64,000 nucleotides of DNA from Ganoderma boninense (GCA_002900995.3 CM035305.1:1116001-1180000); one strand, 5' to 3'; positions 46,408 to 58,522 are shown, counted from the first letter of the stretch. The notes: generated by a model not told the origin, from the letters alone. Program-made: numbers and translations.

Positions 46408-48678
46408 ATGGGACTATCTCCGGATCCAAGCGCGACCACGGGCGGTTCGAAAGCACCCCATGGACGCATATGGTGGTTTAACGGCACGTTCTTCATCGCC
46501 ACGCATATCGCCGCTGCCCTAGGAGTCTGGTACCTTCCGCCAGTGCAGGCTATGCGCCAGACACTTTGGTTCGCCGTCGTCCTGTGGCAGGCGGCTTCCA
46601 TGGGGTGAGTCAGACCGTCGTTACGTGCGCCCTATATGCGCCTCTTCTCGGCTCCCGCTGAAAGCGCGCTACTCACCCAGTATCACTGTTGGTTACCACC
46701 GGCTATATTCACATCGGGCGTTCCGTGCAGCGTTGCCTGTCCGGATGTTCTTGGCGCTTCTGGGAGCGAGCGCGTTCCAGGGGTCTATCAAGGTACGTTA
46801 GCGGTGCATACATTAGTCGTTCGAACGTAACCGTGATTGGGACGTTGACATGCGGCGTGGGTTGCAGTGGTGGTAAGTGTGGCCTTTCTTGTTACGGGTG
46901 TTTCCAACATTGAATGCCGACGTAGGTGTTTACGACACAGATTACATCATGTGAGTCGATCCGTTCCCTACCGCCTCGAATTCCCCAGACGCTAACACCA
47001 CGTTTTGTTTTCAAGAGGTTCACAGACGACCCGGTTCATGACCCGTAAGTCGACCACCAGTTCAGTGAAAGCTTATAATGGTATACGACTCAACAGGTAT
47101 GCCGCAACGCGAGGCCTTTTCTGGAGCCACATGGGATGGATATTCTACAAATCGAAATACGAGCGAATGAAGACCATTGAACGCGATGATTTGGAGAGGG
47201 ACCCAGGTGCGTATCTGAGGAACTTGAATTGGTCTGGGTGTCGCGCGTTGGGAAGCATTCTTGTTCGCGCGGCTTCAAGCACTTTGCCGGGTACATTCCA
47301 GGGGACATCTGGAGAGCGAATCCATTTGGTGCCTTACAGCGCGTACCCCAAAGGCTGTTTCAGTCGTCATGTTCTATTTCGTGCATTACCTCATTGTCAC
47401 GATTACTGATACGTCTGCGCTTAGTCGTACGGTTCCAGCACCGGTACTATGGTCAAGTCGCTCCCATCATTGTATTCGAAGGGAAGCTAATACACGTTGC
47501 AGTTCCTCTCGCGCTCATCACGGGCTTCGTGATCCCACCGGCAGTCGGCTTAGTCTGGGGAGACCCTATTGGGGCGTTCGTGTATGGGGGACTTGTTTCG
47601 AGACTGCTAAGTGTGTTGTCTAACATTTTTGGTCGATGTCCAGCTGACCCTTTGCAGTCTGGCATTGCACATTCCTCGTAAACTCGTGAGCATTTTCCCT
47701 GACATTTCGGTCCTGCTTCCCTACCAATTGTGATGATCAGCCTAGCCCATTGGGACGGACTCCAGCCGTACTCGGACGATAACACATCCAAATCTAACTT
47801 GGTATGTATTCCACACCAATGAATAGGGATTCTGCTGAGCTATGAACTGCAACCATGCTTTAGGTTCTTGCGCTCTTGACGTGCGGAGAAGGAAATCATA
47901 ACTTCGTAAGTCCCGTCCCGACTCCCGGTTAGCTTGATTGGCTTATCATTCGATTCCTCCGCTCCTCCTCGGACCAGCATGTAAGCCCTTCTACTTGCCT
48001 ACTTTCCATTCAAGCAACTCAAACGTCACACCTTCTTGTCTGTTCAACCCATCTTCTCCGTGGTGCCTTCCTTCATGCCATGCAGCATAGTTTTCCGCAG
48101 GACTTCCGGTCGGGGCCGTCCCCGCTCGACTGGGACCCGTCCAAATGGGCCATCATGGTACTCCATTACCTCGGGCTCGCTTCGGGCCTTCGCCGAGCGC
48201 GGGTAGAGGAGATCCATGCGGCGAGAGACTACATGATGCAGAAGGAATCTTGGTCCAACTCGAGCGCGCCGCCCTCGGACGCCACCACAACCCCAGCGAG
48301 TAGCGATTACGAAAGCGACCAGTGGGACGGCGAATGCTGGTCCCGACAACGGGTTATCGACTATGCCCAGAAACAGAACCGTTGCGTGCTTGTCCTTGGC
48401 GGATACGCAGTCGACGTGACTCGATATCTTGGTGAACATGTACGTCCTTCCTATCGAGGCCGTCTCGCGGTTTCTGCGAAATGAGGGAAGGCTCATGCGG
48501 CCTACAGCCTGGCGGTGCTTCTCTTTTGCGACGATACGCAGTCGGCAAGGAGCGCGACAATGGAATGGAAGATGAGGAGGGACATGACGCCGACTGGGCC
48601 TTCGGTGGTGGGATCAACAAGCATTCTCAGGCCGCGAATAGACGCATGCGCAAACTTCGCGTAGCGAAGGTCCAATGA
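46408..48678 (+). CDS. OLE1: Stearoyl-CoA (delta-9) desaturase fused to cytochrome b5
   Basis: Fourteen exons: 46408-46604, 46681-46792, 46868-46872 (5 nt), 46926-46950, 47016-47044, 47097-47206, 47425-47451, 47503-47610, 47658-47685, 47741-47801, 47864-47905, 47978-47980 (3 nt), 48086-48439, 48508-48678; 1272 nt, 423 residues, no stop. It inserts the first double bond into palmitoyl- or stearoyl-CoA at the ER. The three His boxes are visible: HRLYSH, CLRHRLHH and GEGNHNFHH. Four membrane segments lie around them (FFIATHIAAALGVWYL, FLALLGASAF, LALITGFVIPP, GAFVYGGLV). The C-terminal cytochrome b5 domain has VLGGYAVDVTRYLGEHPGG and NKHSQAA, giving both heme histidines. Two microexons are required: TGGTG and CAT. 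The 218-nt intron 47207-47424 is unusually long. Confidence 0.93.
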
Positions 48679-50958
48679 AAAGGAGTGCAAGTGTCATCCA
48701 GCGCAAGCACGATGTGTACACGACAAGAACGGAGAAAGTAGAGTTTTGGGGCTATCGGTGACACTCGGATGGACCATGGCCGTCGGTAGGGTCTCTGTAT
48801 ATTTATTCATTTTCAATACCATCTCTGCGAGTCGATGGTGTTGTGCCCCACTTACAGTCTACTATGTGCAGAAAGCCGGCCTGATGTTCCGGCCTTTGTG
48901 CGCCCCAAACGACGAGGACTCATTCCATGTCCAGCTGTCCCAAGTACCGCCACTAGTTCATGTATCATTCTGATTAGACAGTCCGAAGGCCTGGTACGAA
49001 AGAATGGCCCGAAAGTTCCCCGGAAGTCTGGTGAGCACGTTGTCATGCTTCATTCCCAGCGACCCGTTCTTTGCTCGGGCCAGAGTGTCATTTTTCATCG
49101 ATCGCCATTCAGTAGCAAACCGAAGCTCTAAGGCCGTTCAATTGAGCTGGCACGCTAGTGTCGGGGCACGAATGATAGTCACCGGGAGAGGACCCTGCAG
49201 ACTGTCGTCTCGGGGCATCCAGTTGAAATGCAGGCCTATATGTTCGCATGGGCGTCGTGCCCCATTTCACATTCGTCCGGCGGGGTGAGTGGTTGTAAAA
49301 TGTATGACAATTCCTACTCCGCATAGCTGATCCCGCCTAGGCTCCGCGCTCGACATCGGAACTCCACCGAGCGGTGGGATCCGGATGGATCTTTGAGGAC
49401 GACCTTGCAGGGAGAATATCTTGCGTTTTCTAGGAGCTCGGGCCCAACCGAGACTGCCACACTCTGAGAGGGACATCATGTCAGGGGAGACAACCGTATT
49501 TGTGGGAGCCGTGTTACCTCTCCAAAGCTCGACTACGATCTGTGGACATGCAGTCACCCACAAAAGGAACTCGTACGAGGTTATTCAAGACACGATCGCC
49601 TCGCCCAGCAAGGCCTCGAGGCACAGGCAGGGATGCCGATGGTGATCCGCTCCGACAAGTTAGGTCGGTGGCTCGCCAAAGGGGTTTCCCCGGTTGGGAG
49701 CAGGTTGAGAGTTTCCCAGAAGCATGGCCGCACGAGGTGAGCCGTCTTCGCTGCTATTCGCTGGTGACGCAGCACTTGATAAGACCGCAGGGCCTCGGTT
49801 TGCATCGAACAACCGACGGTGGCCGGCGGAGCCTCGCAACAACCGCACGAGGACCATGGCGCCTTGTAAGTCGGATGCGCCCAGGCGCACCCTTGAAGAT
49901 CTACATCGTGGTATATGGGGGGCACGGCTCACGGGTATGTTACCGCATGGCGCTTATCGCGATTTCTCAGATCGAACGGCCACAAGGCCGGCGAATTTCC
50001 TCCCACAACCCGCTCAAACTCCGGGTGGATGGACTGCTAAAAGCGTCCGCGTTCGCCTCTGGAACCTGCCAACAGGCGAGGTACGCGAGAAATCGAAAGT
50101 ATAGATCCCACGACGACCGTCTACAGTCTTATCGGACGAAAGCAGGGCGAGAGCAGCCTTCAGAGTGAATGATTTGAAGGTTCGTAGATGCATGCAGTTC
50201 GCCGGTTTGGTTATTCTAACCCCCGAGATCGTAGAACAAATCTTGATTGAACGTGTGCGGCTGCCTAAGGTAGGTAACCGATTCATTGCTCCGATGACCC
50301 GGCCACTAAGTAGAGTTCTGTCCCAGGCATTCATTGTATTATTGCCGCTCTCAGCGCCTTGATCCGGAGCCACCGTCTGCGGGTTTCCACACCGGTCAAT
50401 TCTTCAACTCGCTGCCGAACTCCGACAGCGCGAGGCCATTAAGTCACCGGATCCAAGACAGTGGGACGGAAGCTTGGACAGGCTCTCGTGCTCCGACTGG
50501 CGGCTGGCTCGCCTTCTTCTGGCCGAGGAACACGCCTGCGCATTGGTAAGGTGTACCAGCTGAGCGATGTCAACTCTGGCAGCACACCTTCCGTGCATAG
50601 GGCGCTCACAACACCAGGGGTACCGGCGATGCTCTCATACACGAGCTAGCGAGCCGCTCGCTCTCGGCCTCAGATCATGGGCTATCCGATAGCAGTATGA
50701 CTGCCCTGTGGCGGCATTTCTGGCGGTTCGACGGGCGCAAGGCGACCTGCTGGGCAATAGGTAGGATGTCACCCTCGGCATTATGACTTGTCCCGACTGC
50801 ATAAACGATGGCTTGCACACCATCTTGATAACCGAATATCCATCGGTCGCGGCGTCGTTTCGGACAGCCTGGAAACGTTCCGGCACCTGGGGTTTGAGAT
50901 CTGCGCAACGTTGTTGGTATAAGAGGCGTCCTGACCGACCCGGTCCCGTTAGGCTGTC
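48679..50958. other. 2.3 kb region without a supported gene
   Basis: Open frames up to 222 codons exist (49500-50168, plus strand), but show no motif, signal or splice pattern. No repeat shared with the rest of the window was recognised. It could hold an unrecognised decayed element; the last part is the promoter of the next P450. Confidence 0.4.
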
Positions 50959-53246
50959 ATGGCGGCTACCATCACGATGACCCACCATCTACCCATCCCA
51001 CATGCACTGCTCACCGTCGTTGGCGTCGCGTTCGTGAGTGTGCCTTCTTGTCTTCCGTTTTCATTATGCTGACGACGACTGTATCTAGATCGTGCACTTC
51101 GTCTTCAAGCGATATGAACCACAGCGTGTAGCAACGCATACGTTGCTACTCGTTGCCGTACCTTCTTCCTCAGTCTGCTATTCCTCGATCGCCTTCCAGC
51201 CATCAAGGCACTCTCGGTGTCTGTCCTGACGTTCTGGCTCACGCTTCTCTGTTCAATTGCTTTTTATCGTCTTTCCCCTTGGCACACTTTGGCAAGGTAT
51301 CCTGGGCCCCTCATCCTGAAGCTATCCAAGCTACCAATGGCATGGATCTCGCGCGGGGGAAGACGGCACATTTATACGCAGGAACTCCATCGACGCTATG
51401 GGGATATTGTTAGGGTCGGTGAGTGACCTCATCGGTGGAATTCGACCTTCTGCATCAGCTCACACAAAGAATCCGACCGGTTGCATAGGCCCGAATGAGG
51501 TGTCGATAAGTAATCCCGCGGCTATCCAGCCTTTCATGGGAACCTCGGGCTTACACAAGGGCCCCCGTGAGTGCTGCCCTGCCGCTTCTACCGATCGATG
51601 GAGCAATGCTGATGCCCGTCTACCTTGGGTAGAGTGGGAAGCACGAACGGCCACGCAGAGTGTGCATCCCCTTATCGCCATCAGCGACCCGAAGGAGCAT
51701 CTACGCCGCCGCAAGCCGTGGAACCGTGCCCTAAATGTAGCGAGTTTGAAGGACCTCGAGCCGCTCGTTGCGAATCGCGCCGAGCAGCTGGTGAGCCTTC
51801 TCGCCGTCTCCGACAACCGGAGAATAGGTGCAGACGGTGCGACGAACCTGGGGAAATGGTTCAGCTGGTTTTCGTGAGTATTCCCAAATGATGCACTGGC
51901 GCGCCTCCTGCCAGTGCCGTTTGAGGTTACGCAACTACGACGTGCTGACGAGGGAATTTGGCAGATATGATCTGATGAGCGACATGGCGTGAGTACCGCA
52001 TGGCTTCAGAAAAGGAAAATGCGTGTGTTTGGATATTGACAAGTTTTCCACGGTGTCAGGTTCGGCGGTGGGTCCGAGATGCTCATCAACGGTGACGAGG
52101 GCAGCATCTGGCCCTTGCTCGAAGTAGGCCTCGTGTGGGTGCACTTGGTCACGTTCTCCTAGGCGGCCGCGCATTGACGCGACGGCGAATAGGAATTCAG
52201 ACACTTTTGGCCATCTCCCATGGCTGGCAGATTACATCCGCACGTTCCCTACTCTCGGAGCGAAAATGAAGCAGATGCGTAGCTTCTGCGTCCAGCGCGC
52301 CGAAGAGCGTGTCAGACTAGGAAACATCTCCCGAAAAGATTTGTTCTACTACCTGGTAAGAATTTCACCGCTAGTTTCTGTGGTATTGGATTATTGACGG
52401 AGCGCTGTCCAGAATAACGAGGACGGTGTCGAGCCTACGCCGCCGCTTCCTGAGGTTATAGCCGACGGAACCTTGGCCATCATAGCAGGCTCAGACACTA
52501 CTTCAAGCGTGCTCTCGAGCATCTTCTACTGCCTACTCACACATCCAGAAGCCTATGTTCGGCTGCGTGCCGAAGTCGACGCCTATTACCCACCGGGCGA
52601 AAACGCCCTGACCACGAAGCACCATGCGGATATGCCGTACTTGAACGCTGTCATGTAAGTTCTTTCAGGGGTCGCTAGACCGGCGAGTACGTCTGCTGAC
52701 CACGAACCTACTAGCAACGAAGCAATGCGTCTCTTCCCACCCATAAGCGACGGAAGCCAGCGTGTCGTACCCATCGGCAGCGGCGGAAAGATATTCGAAG
52801 ACAGGTAAACATCTTCTAATAAACCTGTCATTGTCGCTGACGTTACGTATCATAGCTACTTTCCCGAAGGGACGATCACAACAGTGCACATGTACAGCAT
52901 ACACCGGGATGGTCGCAACTTCTCCCCGCTTCCTGACAACTTTTGGCCGGAACGCTGGATCCATGCGGCGGCCGGCGACAAGAGTGAGATTGGGATGAAG
53001 CTGGTGCATAATACGGCTGCTTACTTCCCATTCTCATTTGGACCCGCCAATTGCGCAGGGAAGGGACTGGCCATGCAGGAGCTGCGGATGGTGGTGAGTG
53101 CGATGATACAGCGGCTCGACATGACGTTGGGTGAGGGCTTCGATGCGGCCGGATATGAGAATGATATGTTGAACTACTTCATCCTAACCCGGCCCCCACT
53201 GCCCGTAGTGGTCAGGAAACGGAAGCGAAGTCAGGACTTAGTATAA
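50959..53246 (+). CDS. Cytochrome P450 copy E (unrelated to the array), two frame breaks
   Basis: Ten exons: 50959-51033, 51089-51418, 51489-51566, 51633-51873, 51965-51988, 52060-52132, 52201-52355, 52413-52654, 52715-52804, 52856-53246; ~566 residues if two missing bases are supplied. The N terminus holds several hydrophobic segments, followed by the hinge RYPGPLILKLSKL. Classical P450 motifs follow: RRYGDIVRVGPNEVSI, the I-helix AIIAGSDTTSS (A/G-G-x-D-T-T), NEAMRLFPP (ExxR), FWPERWI (PERW), and the heme loop FSFGPANCAGKGLA with the Cys ligand. It differs from the array genes in exon pattern, I-helix and heme loop, so it belongs to another family. Frame changes: near TT 51163-51167 in the N-terminal region, and at the junction 52132/52201 or the TTTT at 52205-52208. 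Substrate unknown. Confidence 0.8.
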
Positions 53247-53600
53247 TGTTTGTGGTGGCTTGGGTCATTTATTTCGCCGGCCGGTGACTGTGAAATTCGT
53301 ACAGTCTGTAATACTAGCACTTGAGCATACAACGAATATCAAATGTAATGCCGCTCCGCAATAGGACTCTGCATGGGTCGCGGGGAGGGTCGAAGGGGAC
53401 GAGCCCTTCGTTGGTAAGGTAGCTGGCGGCGTGTCGTGAGCGACGATGGTCGGATCACGTGACTGTTTAGTGGCGGTTGAGGCCAAGCGGGGGCCTGAGC
53501 TCAGGCAGCCGTGTCCGGGACATTATCGCGCGTTGTTGCCACTGCTACCCACGTTAAACTTGACCAGCCAGCTTTCCCGCGTTGTTGCAGCACCGGTACT
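53247..53600. other. Intergenic region, nothing recognised
   Basis: 3' end of P450 E, then the promoter of the bromodomain gene. No TATA box or gene motif seen. Confidence 0.4.
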
Positions 53601-56054
53601 ATGTCGAAGAGGGAGGCCAGGAGCATTGCCGTGGGAGGGGTGGACATCGACGCACCGCGCGCCAAACGTCGGAAGGAGGCCCCGGCCACGAGCAGCGCAA
53701 GTCCGGAACGCAAGCATGACGCCGAGGGACACAAGTCGAACGGAGATGCGAATGGAGACACCGAGGGTGCAGGAGCTGTGGTCGAGGACAAGGAGGAGGT
53801 CAGGCTGCAGGGGCTCCAGCTGTGGCAGACCTTGAAGGACGCAGTCAACAAGGAGTGCGTGATGGTTCAATAGCATCTCGCATGTTACTCTAACGTCCAC
53901 CGTTTCTCTTTTTACCGCCACCACCATGCACGCGCCTCCCCCCATGTACTCCCTCGCGCTCTCTCAGAGGCCAAATCGCCTCTTTCCCGTTCATGCGTCT
54001 TCCCTCAAAGCGTCAATACCCAGACTATTATGTCCAGATCAAGCGGCCCATAGCTCTCGATGATATCAAGTCCAAGCTCGAAGTACGCCAATATGCTACT
54101 CTCGACGCCATCCGACAGGATTTCGAAACGTGCTTCCGCAACGCCAAGCGATATAACATGAAGGAGAGCCAGATATTCAAAGACGCAAAATTCTTGCATG
54201 TGAGTGCCGCATATACCCCGTAAATCTTACTTGCAAGCATCCGCTCGGCGGCATGTATCATTTTTGAGCGTTTCGCGTTGCTCACAAACACCCTTCTGGC
54301 GAGTAGAAATTATCCATTAAAGAGTATAACCGCCTCACCGGGAAGGATGAAGAACACCATGACGGCCAAGGGTCAGACGACGAGAACGGGGAAAAGAAGA
54401 GGAAAGCCCCCAATCTATCCCGTACACTCAAAACCCGACTTCAGAAGTTGGTGGATCGGACAGATGATCAGTATGTACTACTCCAGCTCGTCTACATTGC
54501 ATCAGACTAACCACCAGATTCAGGGGTCGTGTGCTGTCGGCCGAATTTATGGAGCTTCCCAGCCGCAAGCAATGGCCGATGTATTACACGATTATCAAGA
54601 AGCCTCAATGTCTGGAAAACATCTTCGTATGTAACGATACTCCTCCTGCCCCATCCTTTATTGATTTGGACTTCACTGTAGAAAAAGTTGAAACGCAAGG
54701 AGTACCACAAGGCGGTCGACTTTACGGACGATGTAGAGCTTGTCTTCTCGAACGCACTGGAATTCAACCAGGAGCATACTCAGATTTGGGAAGACGCGGT
54801 GACGCTACGGGTGCGTACTTCAGCATATGCCACTGTCCTCTCCTCTCTTCGTTCTAACAACTGCCATGCGTCCTTCAGGAATATTTCAGAAAATTGATAT
54901 CCGACCTTCCCGAGCCATTCACAATCCCTGCATACGCGAATGCCGGCGAGCATCCGACGAAGATCAAGCTCAAGATGAAGATCCCACAAGCCCCTGCCCC
55001 TGCGCAACCTATCGCCGCCCCCGCTCCTTCGCTTCCGTCCGCGCACTCGATTCTTGTCGGTCGTTCTCACGCGGCATCATCTTCGAACCTTCAGGCCCAA
55101 ACAAAGCCAGATATCAAACCAGTCGTTGCAGGGTCGTCTTCTCAACTCCCGTCGAGCATTGCCAAATCTCCGTCTGTGACGCCTGCCATCGCGCCGGCGG
55201 CCTTACCTCCGCCTGCCGGGGCGGTCTCTTCCCAAGCGTCTTCCTCGACACCCACCATCGCTCCGACACCTTCATTGCCGGCGCCACAGGCACAGAAGAA
55301 CGCCAGCGCGGGACCCTCGCAGCCGCCCGGCTACTCACATGGAACTGTGAGCAACGGCGCCACCGCGCATCACCCGATCCAGCAGCCCTCGCTAGCCTCG
55401 GCTCCTCCCAAGGCGCCCTCGAAGCCCTCAGTCCTTCCTGTCGCCATCGCACCAGCTCCTGCGCTAGCCGCCGCCGCCGCCGCCACCGCGCGCCCATCGC
55501 CCCCAACTGCCAATCAGTACGCGCACCCACTGAGGCATGCCGTGATCACGACGCTTCCTCCGTGTCGGAGGCTCATTCTCGACCATTCGGACGGCGTCAG
55601 GACGTGGGCTATGCGGCTGGACGGGAGCGAGACCAGCATCGTCGTGTCCGAGGTCGCCTTCTTGAACCCTCATCAGCACGATCACGGCGAGCACGAGGAG
55701 AGCGACGAAGACGCGCCCATGCGGCAGGAGGAAGAGGAAGAGGAGGAAGAGGAAGCCGCAGCGGGACCGGGAGCGGAAGCGGCCGAGCCCCCGTCGCCGT
55801 CGAAGCGCAAGGGGTCCGGCCGCCCGTCCCGCAAGCGGACACGGTCTGCGAGGATCCTGAATTCGAAGAAGGCGAAGGGGAAGGCATCCGAGAGCGCACC
55901 TGGGCCCATCCAGGTCAGGTTCAATGGTGCGGTCCTCAATGCGACCGAGGGGGGGACGTGGGAGACGTCTGTCCTTCCGAGCTTGAATATGCTGGAGGTG
56001 GGCGAGAAGGGCGGGATGGTGTGGAAGGTGTACCTGGACAAGGTTGCGTATTGA
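53601..56054 (+). CDS. Tandem-bromodomain protein, RSC4-like
   Basis: Six exons: 53601-53854, 53968-54199, 54307-54470, 54524-54626, 54682-54810, 54879-56054; 2058 nt, 685 residues, no internal stop. A basic N terminus (PRAKRRKE) is followed by two bromodomains. The first is around FPFMRLPSKRQYPDYYVQIK ... CFRNAKRYNMKES; the second around LPSRKQWPMYYTIIKKP ... VFSNALEFNQEHTQIWEDA. The acetyl-lysine-binding Asn is present in the second (ALEFN) and likely in the first (RYN). A Pro/Ala-rich linker, an acidic Glu run and a C-terminal beta-rich domain (LILDHSDGVRTWAMRLDGS ... VRFNGAVLNATEGG ... MVWKVYLDKVAY) follow. Two bromodomains plus this end match Rsc4 of the RSC chromatin remodeller, which binds acetylated histone H3. 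Confidence 0.87.
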
Positions 56055-56358
56055 TTACCTCAGTCTTAGTCTTCCCTTGGTCTTGCCCCCTGGATTTTTT
56101 CTTCTTCGTGGACACCGGACCCCTCATTTTGTTTTGACAGTCGCTTGCTGGGTGGAACCTTCTTTGTTTCTTCCTCTAGTCTCGATGTACAGATATTACA
56201 GTGTACGTATATAGCTTTTATAATCCAAATAGTCCGTGTTGTCTACAGTAGTACATCGAGAGCGAAACCTGAGGTCCAAACCGGCGTAAGTTACGGGATA
56301 AGTCCATGCAGGGATGTAATTATGCGGGGTACCCAAGTGGTCACAGTACGAATTGATA
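56055..56358. other. Convergent intergenic region
   Basis: 3' ends of the RSC4-like and PFA4 genes. No gene; AT-rich stretches probably hold both poly(A) signals. Confidence 0.4.
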
Positions 56359-58522
56359 TTATGTGCTCGACGCCTGCAGCCTCTCCAGCTTTTCCGCCAA
56401 AGGTATCTGCTCGTCCTCTGCCTCCGGCCCGCCTTCAGGCTCGCTGGGAGGTTCTGGCACGTACAGCTGGTATCTCCCCGGCTCCGTCGTCCGATCCTCT
56501 ATGTACCTTCGCAGGAGGTCTTCTCTGTTGATCGGCCGCACCTCGTACCCCTCCGAGCCGCGCCTGACGAACTCTCTCTGGCGGCCCGGGTGCGAGTATC
56601 TATCCCCGTCGCCATCGTCGTCCTCAGACTCGGAATCGACGGGGTACGTCTCGTGGCTCTCCTGACGGTGGTAGTCGGGGTGGTAAGGCGGCACGGAGGC
56701 GTACGGGCCGTCCGCAGCTTTGGCACGGGCGGTAGCGGTCGTACGGCGACGGGTCGTCGTGGCCTGGAGGTCCGGGTTCAAGGTACCGTTCTCGTACGTC
56801 CACGGCGAGGCGGGGAGCTCGAACTTGTAATTCGGGTCGTTTTCCGGGTATATGTATCGGTCGGGGTCTTCCGGAGGCCATGGTATGCCCTCGTCATCTG
56901 CGGAGGAATGTGAGCCATTATTCCCGGCAGTTGTCGAGAGTAAAAAAAAAGGGGGGGAGGGTGAACTAAGAGAGATGAACGGGGGGGAGGGGTGAGGGGG
57001 AAGAGCGCTACGGGGAGGTGTGTCGAATGAGTGCTTACTTCGTGAACGTGATTCGTGAAGTCGCACACCTGGATCCGGGGCCCCAACTTGTGCCGCGTTG
57101 CGTGGTGGTACCCCCGCGTCCACGTCAAGGCTCGGGGAGATAGTCGCCGTCAACCCCATACGCCTCGCCATCGCCATCTCCGCCGCCGTTCCTCCGCATC
57201 GTGAACTCTATCCACTTACCGTCTCCGTCGGCGAGCGGATACTTGAGACCGTTTCCTGGGGGAACGCTGGGGCAGCACCAAAGGAGGGGGTTCGGGCCGA
57301 GGACGCTATCAATGTTGCGGCGAATGCCTAAGTTCTAAAGTTACCCAGAAGGAGCCCGTCAGATAGTTAGAATGCCGGAAGAAGTGGGGCGTGGGGTAGA
57401 TTCTGGGCTCACGTAGGGGAACTTAATCTGCGCGAGGAGAGCAAAACATGAGCCAGCTTCATCGGAACGGGAGCTTGGGGGATGCGGGGGTAGGGGGAAT
57501 GGGGGCGTACCTCGCGTATCCTCCCACGACGAATTAGAGTTGCTACCTTGTCCTTCTCCCATCCCTCGATGGTCGTCGTGTTGCTGTATACTGAGTAGAA
57601 GTGGTAGAGACTAGAATGCGCGGGTCAGCCGGTGGAACGCCGGACCCAGGAAGGAGAGAACGGCACCTGAAAATGCCGACCGCAAGCAGGACGGGAATGC
57701 AGGTTGCATAGTTCAAGATGATAAATATCAAATCGCGTCCGCTGGGTTCCTCCTGCATGTGTTTCGTGAGGAAGGACGGTGTGATACACATGTCAGGAAA
57801 CGCACCCAGACGGTGGTGCGGTAAGACAGCACCCGTTTCGTGAGCATGGTGGCATGATATGTGCATGCGACATCGACATAGAAGAGGAAGCGGATGAAGT
57901 GTCCGTAGTTAAAATGACCGACGCAGTTGTTCACCCAAGGGCAATGGTGGTCTGCATCCGACATTGAGCGGAGATGTAGACGAGAAGAGAAGGCCACGCA
58001 CCCATTCGAAGCACACATCTGTTCGTTTGTGTGAGTCGCTGGAAGCTGAGCAAAAGCTGCTGCAAACGCACCGTTTACACTGCCTGCAATGGTGTGCCCG
58101 CGGTGGCTTGTACTTCTCGCATGTCCGACAGAACCGCGGCCCTCTGGTGAGCTTCTTTACCTCATATCCGTCCGTATCGTTTACATCCGGTTCCTAATCC
58201 CGTTGGTTCAGAATGGAGCTCGTCACCGAGAGTTTGCGAAATGAATGTACCCAGGACGGTGGCACACCTCCCGGATCGGTTATGACACACAGGCGGTAAT
58301 TCCACAGCAGCATTGCTACTAGAACGCTATCGCCTCGGAGTTAGACATGGACGTTCTGAGCGTTCCTCGGACTCACTTGAAAGGGAGCAAGAGCTGGAGG
58401 AGCTCGACGGAGAGCTCTCGGCCGTACCATGGCCATATGACGAATATTTGGACGGAGTAGGCGATAAAGCAGATGAGACAGGTGGTGAGGAATACAAACA
58501 ACCGTCCGGTGAGGCGGCCCAT
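56359..58522 (-). CDS. PFA4: DHHC palmitoyltransferase, PFA4-type
   Basis: Ten exons: 58522-58377, 58326-58251, 58193-58072, 58018-58002, 57951-57806, 57752-57667, 57610-57511, 57427-57413 (15 nt), 57334-57220, 56897-56359; 1362 nt, 453 residues, no internal stop. Four membrane segments: residues ~5-25 ([17 protein letters not shown]), the LLWNY region, and two after the catalytic domain. [10 protein letters not shown] is the DPG motif. The zinc-binding cysteine-rich domain reads [16 protein letters not shown], then [24 protein letters not shown] with the catalytic [13 protein letters not shown] is the TTxE motif, and [14 protein letters not shown] matches PFA4. It attaches palmitate to cysteine on ER membrane proteins; in yeast Pfa4 acts on chitin synthase Chs3. 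The 322-nt last intron contains a candidate cassette exon (57068-57039). Confidence 0.92.

Noticed and set aside
49500..50168. 222-codon open frame as a gene
   Set aside because: No motif, signal peptide or splice pattern, an arginine-rich composition typical of noncoding frames in GC-rich DNA, and no supporting repeat or homologue recognised.
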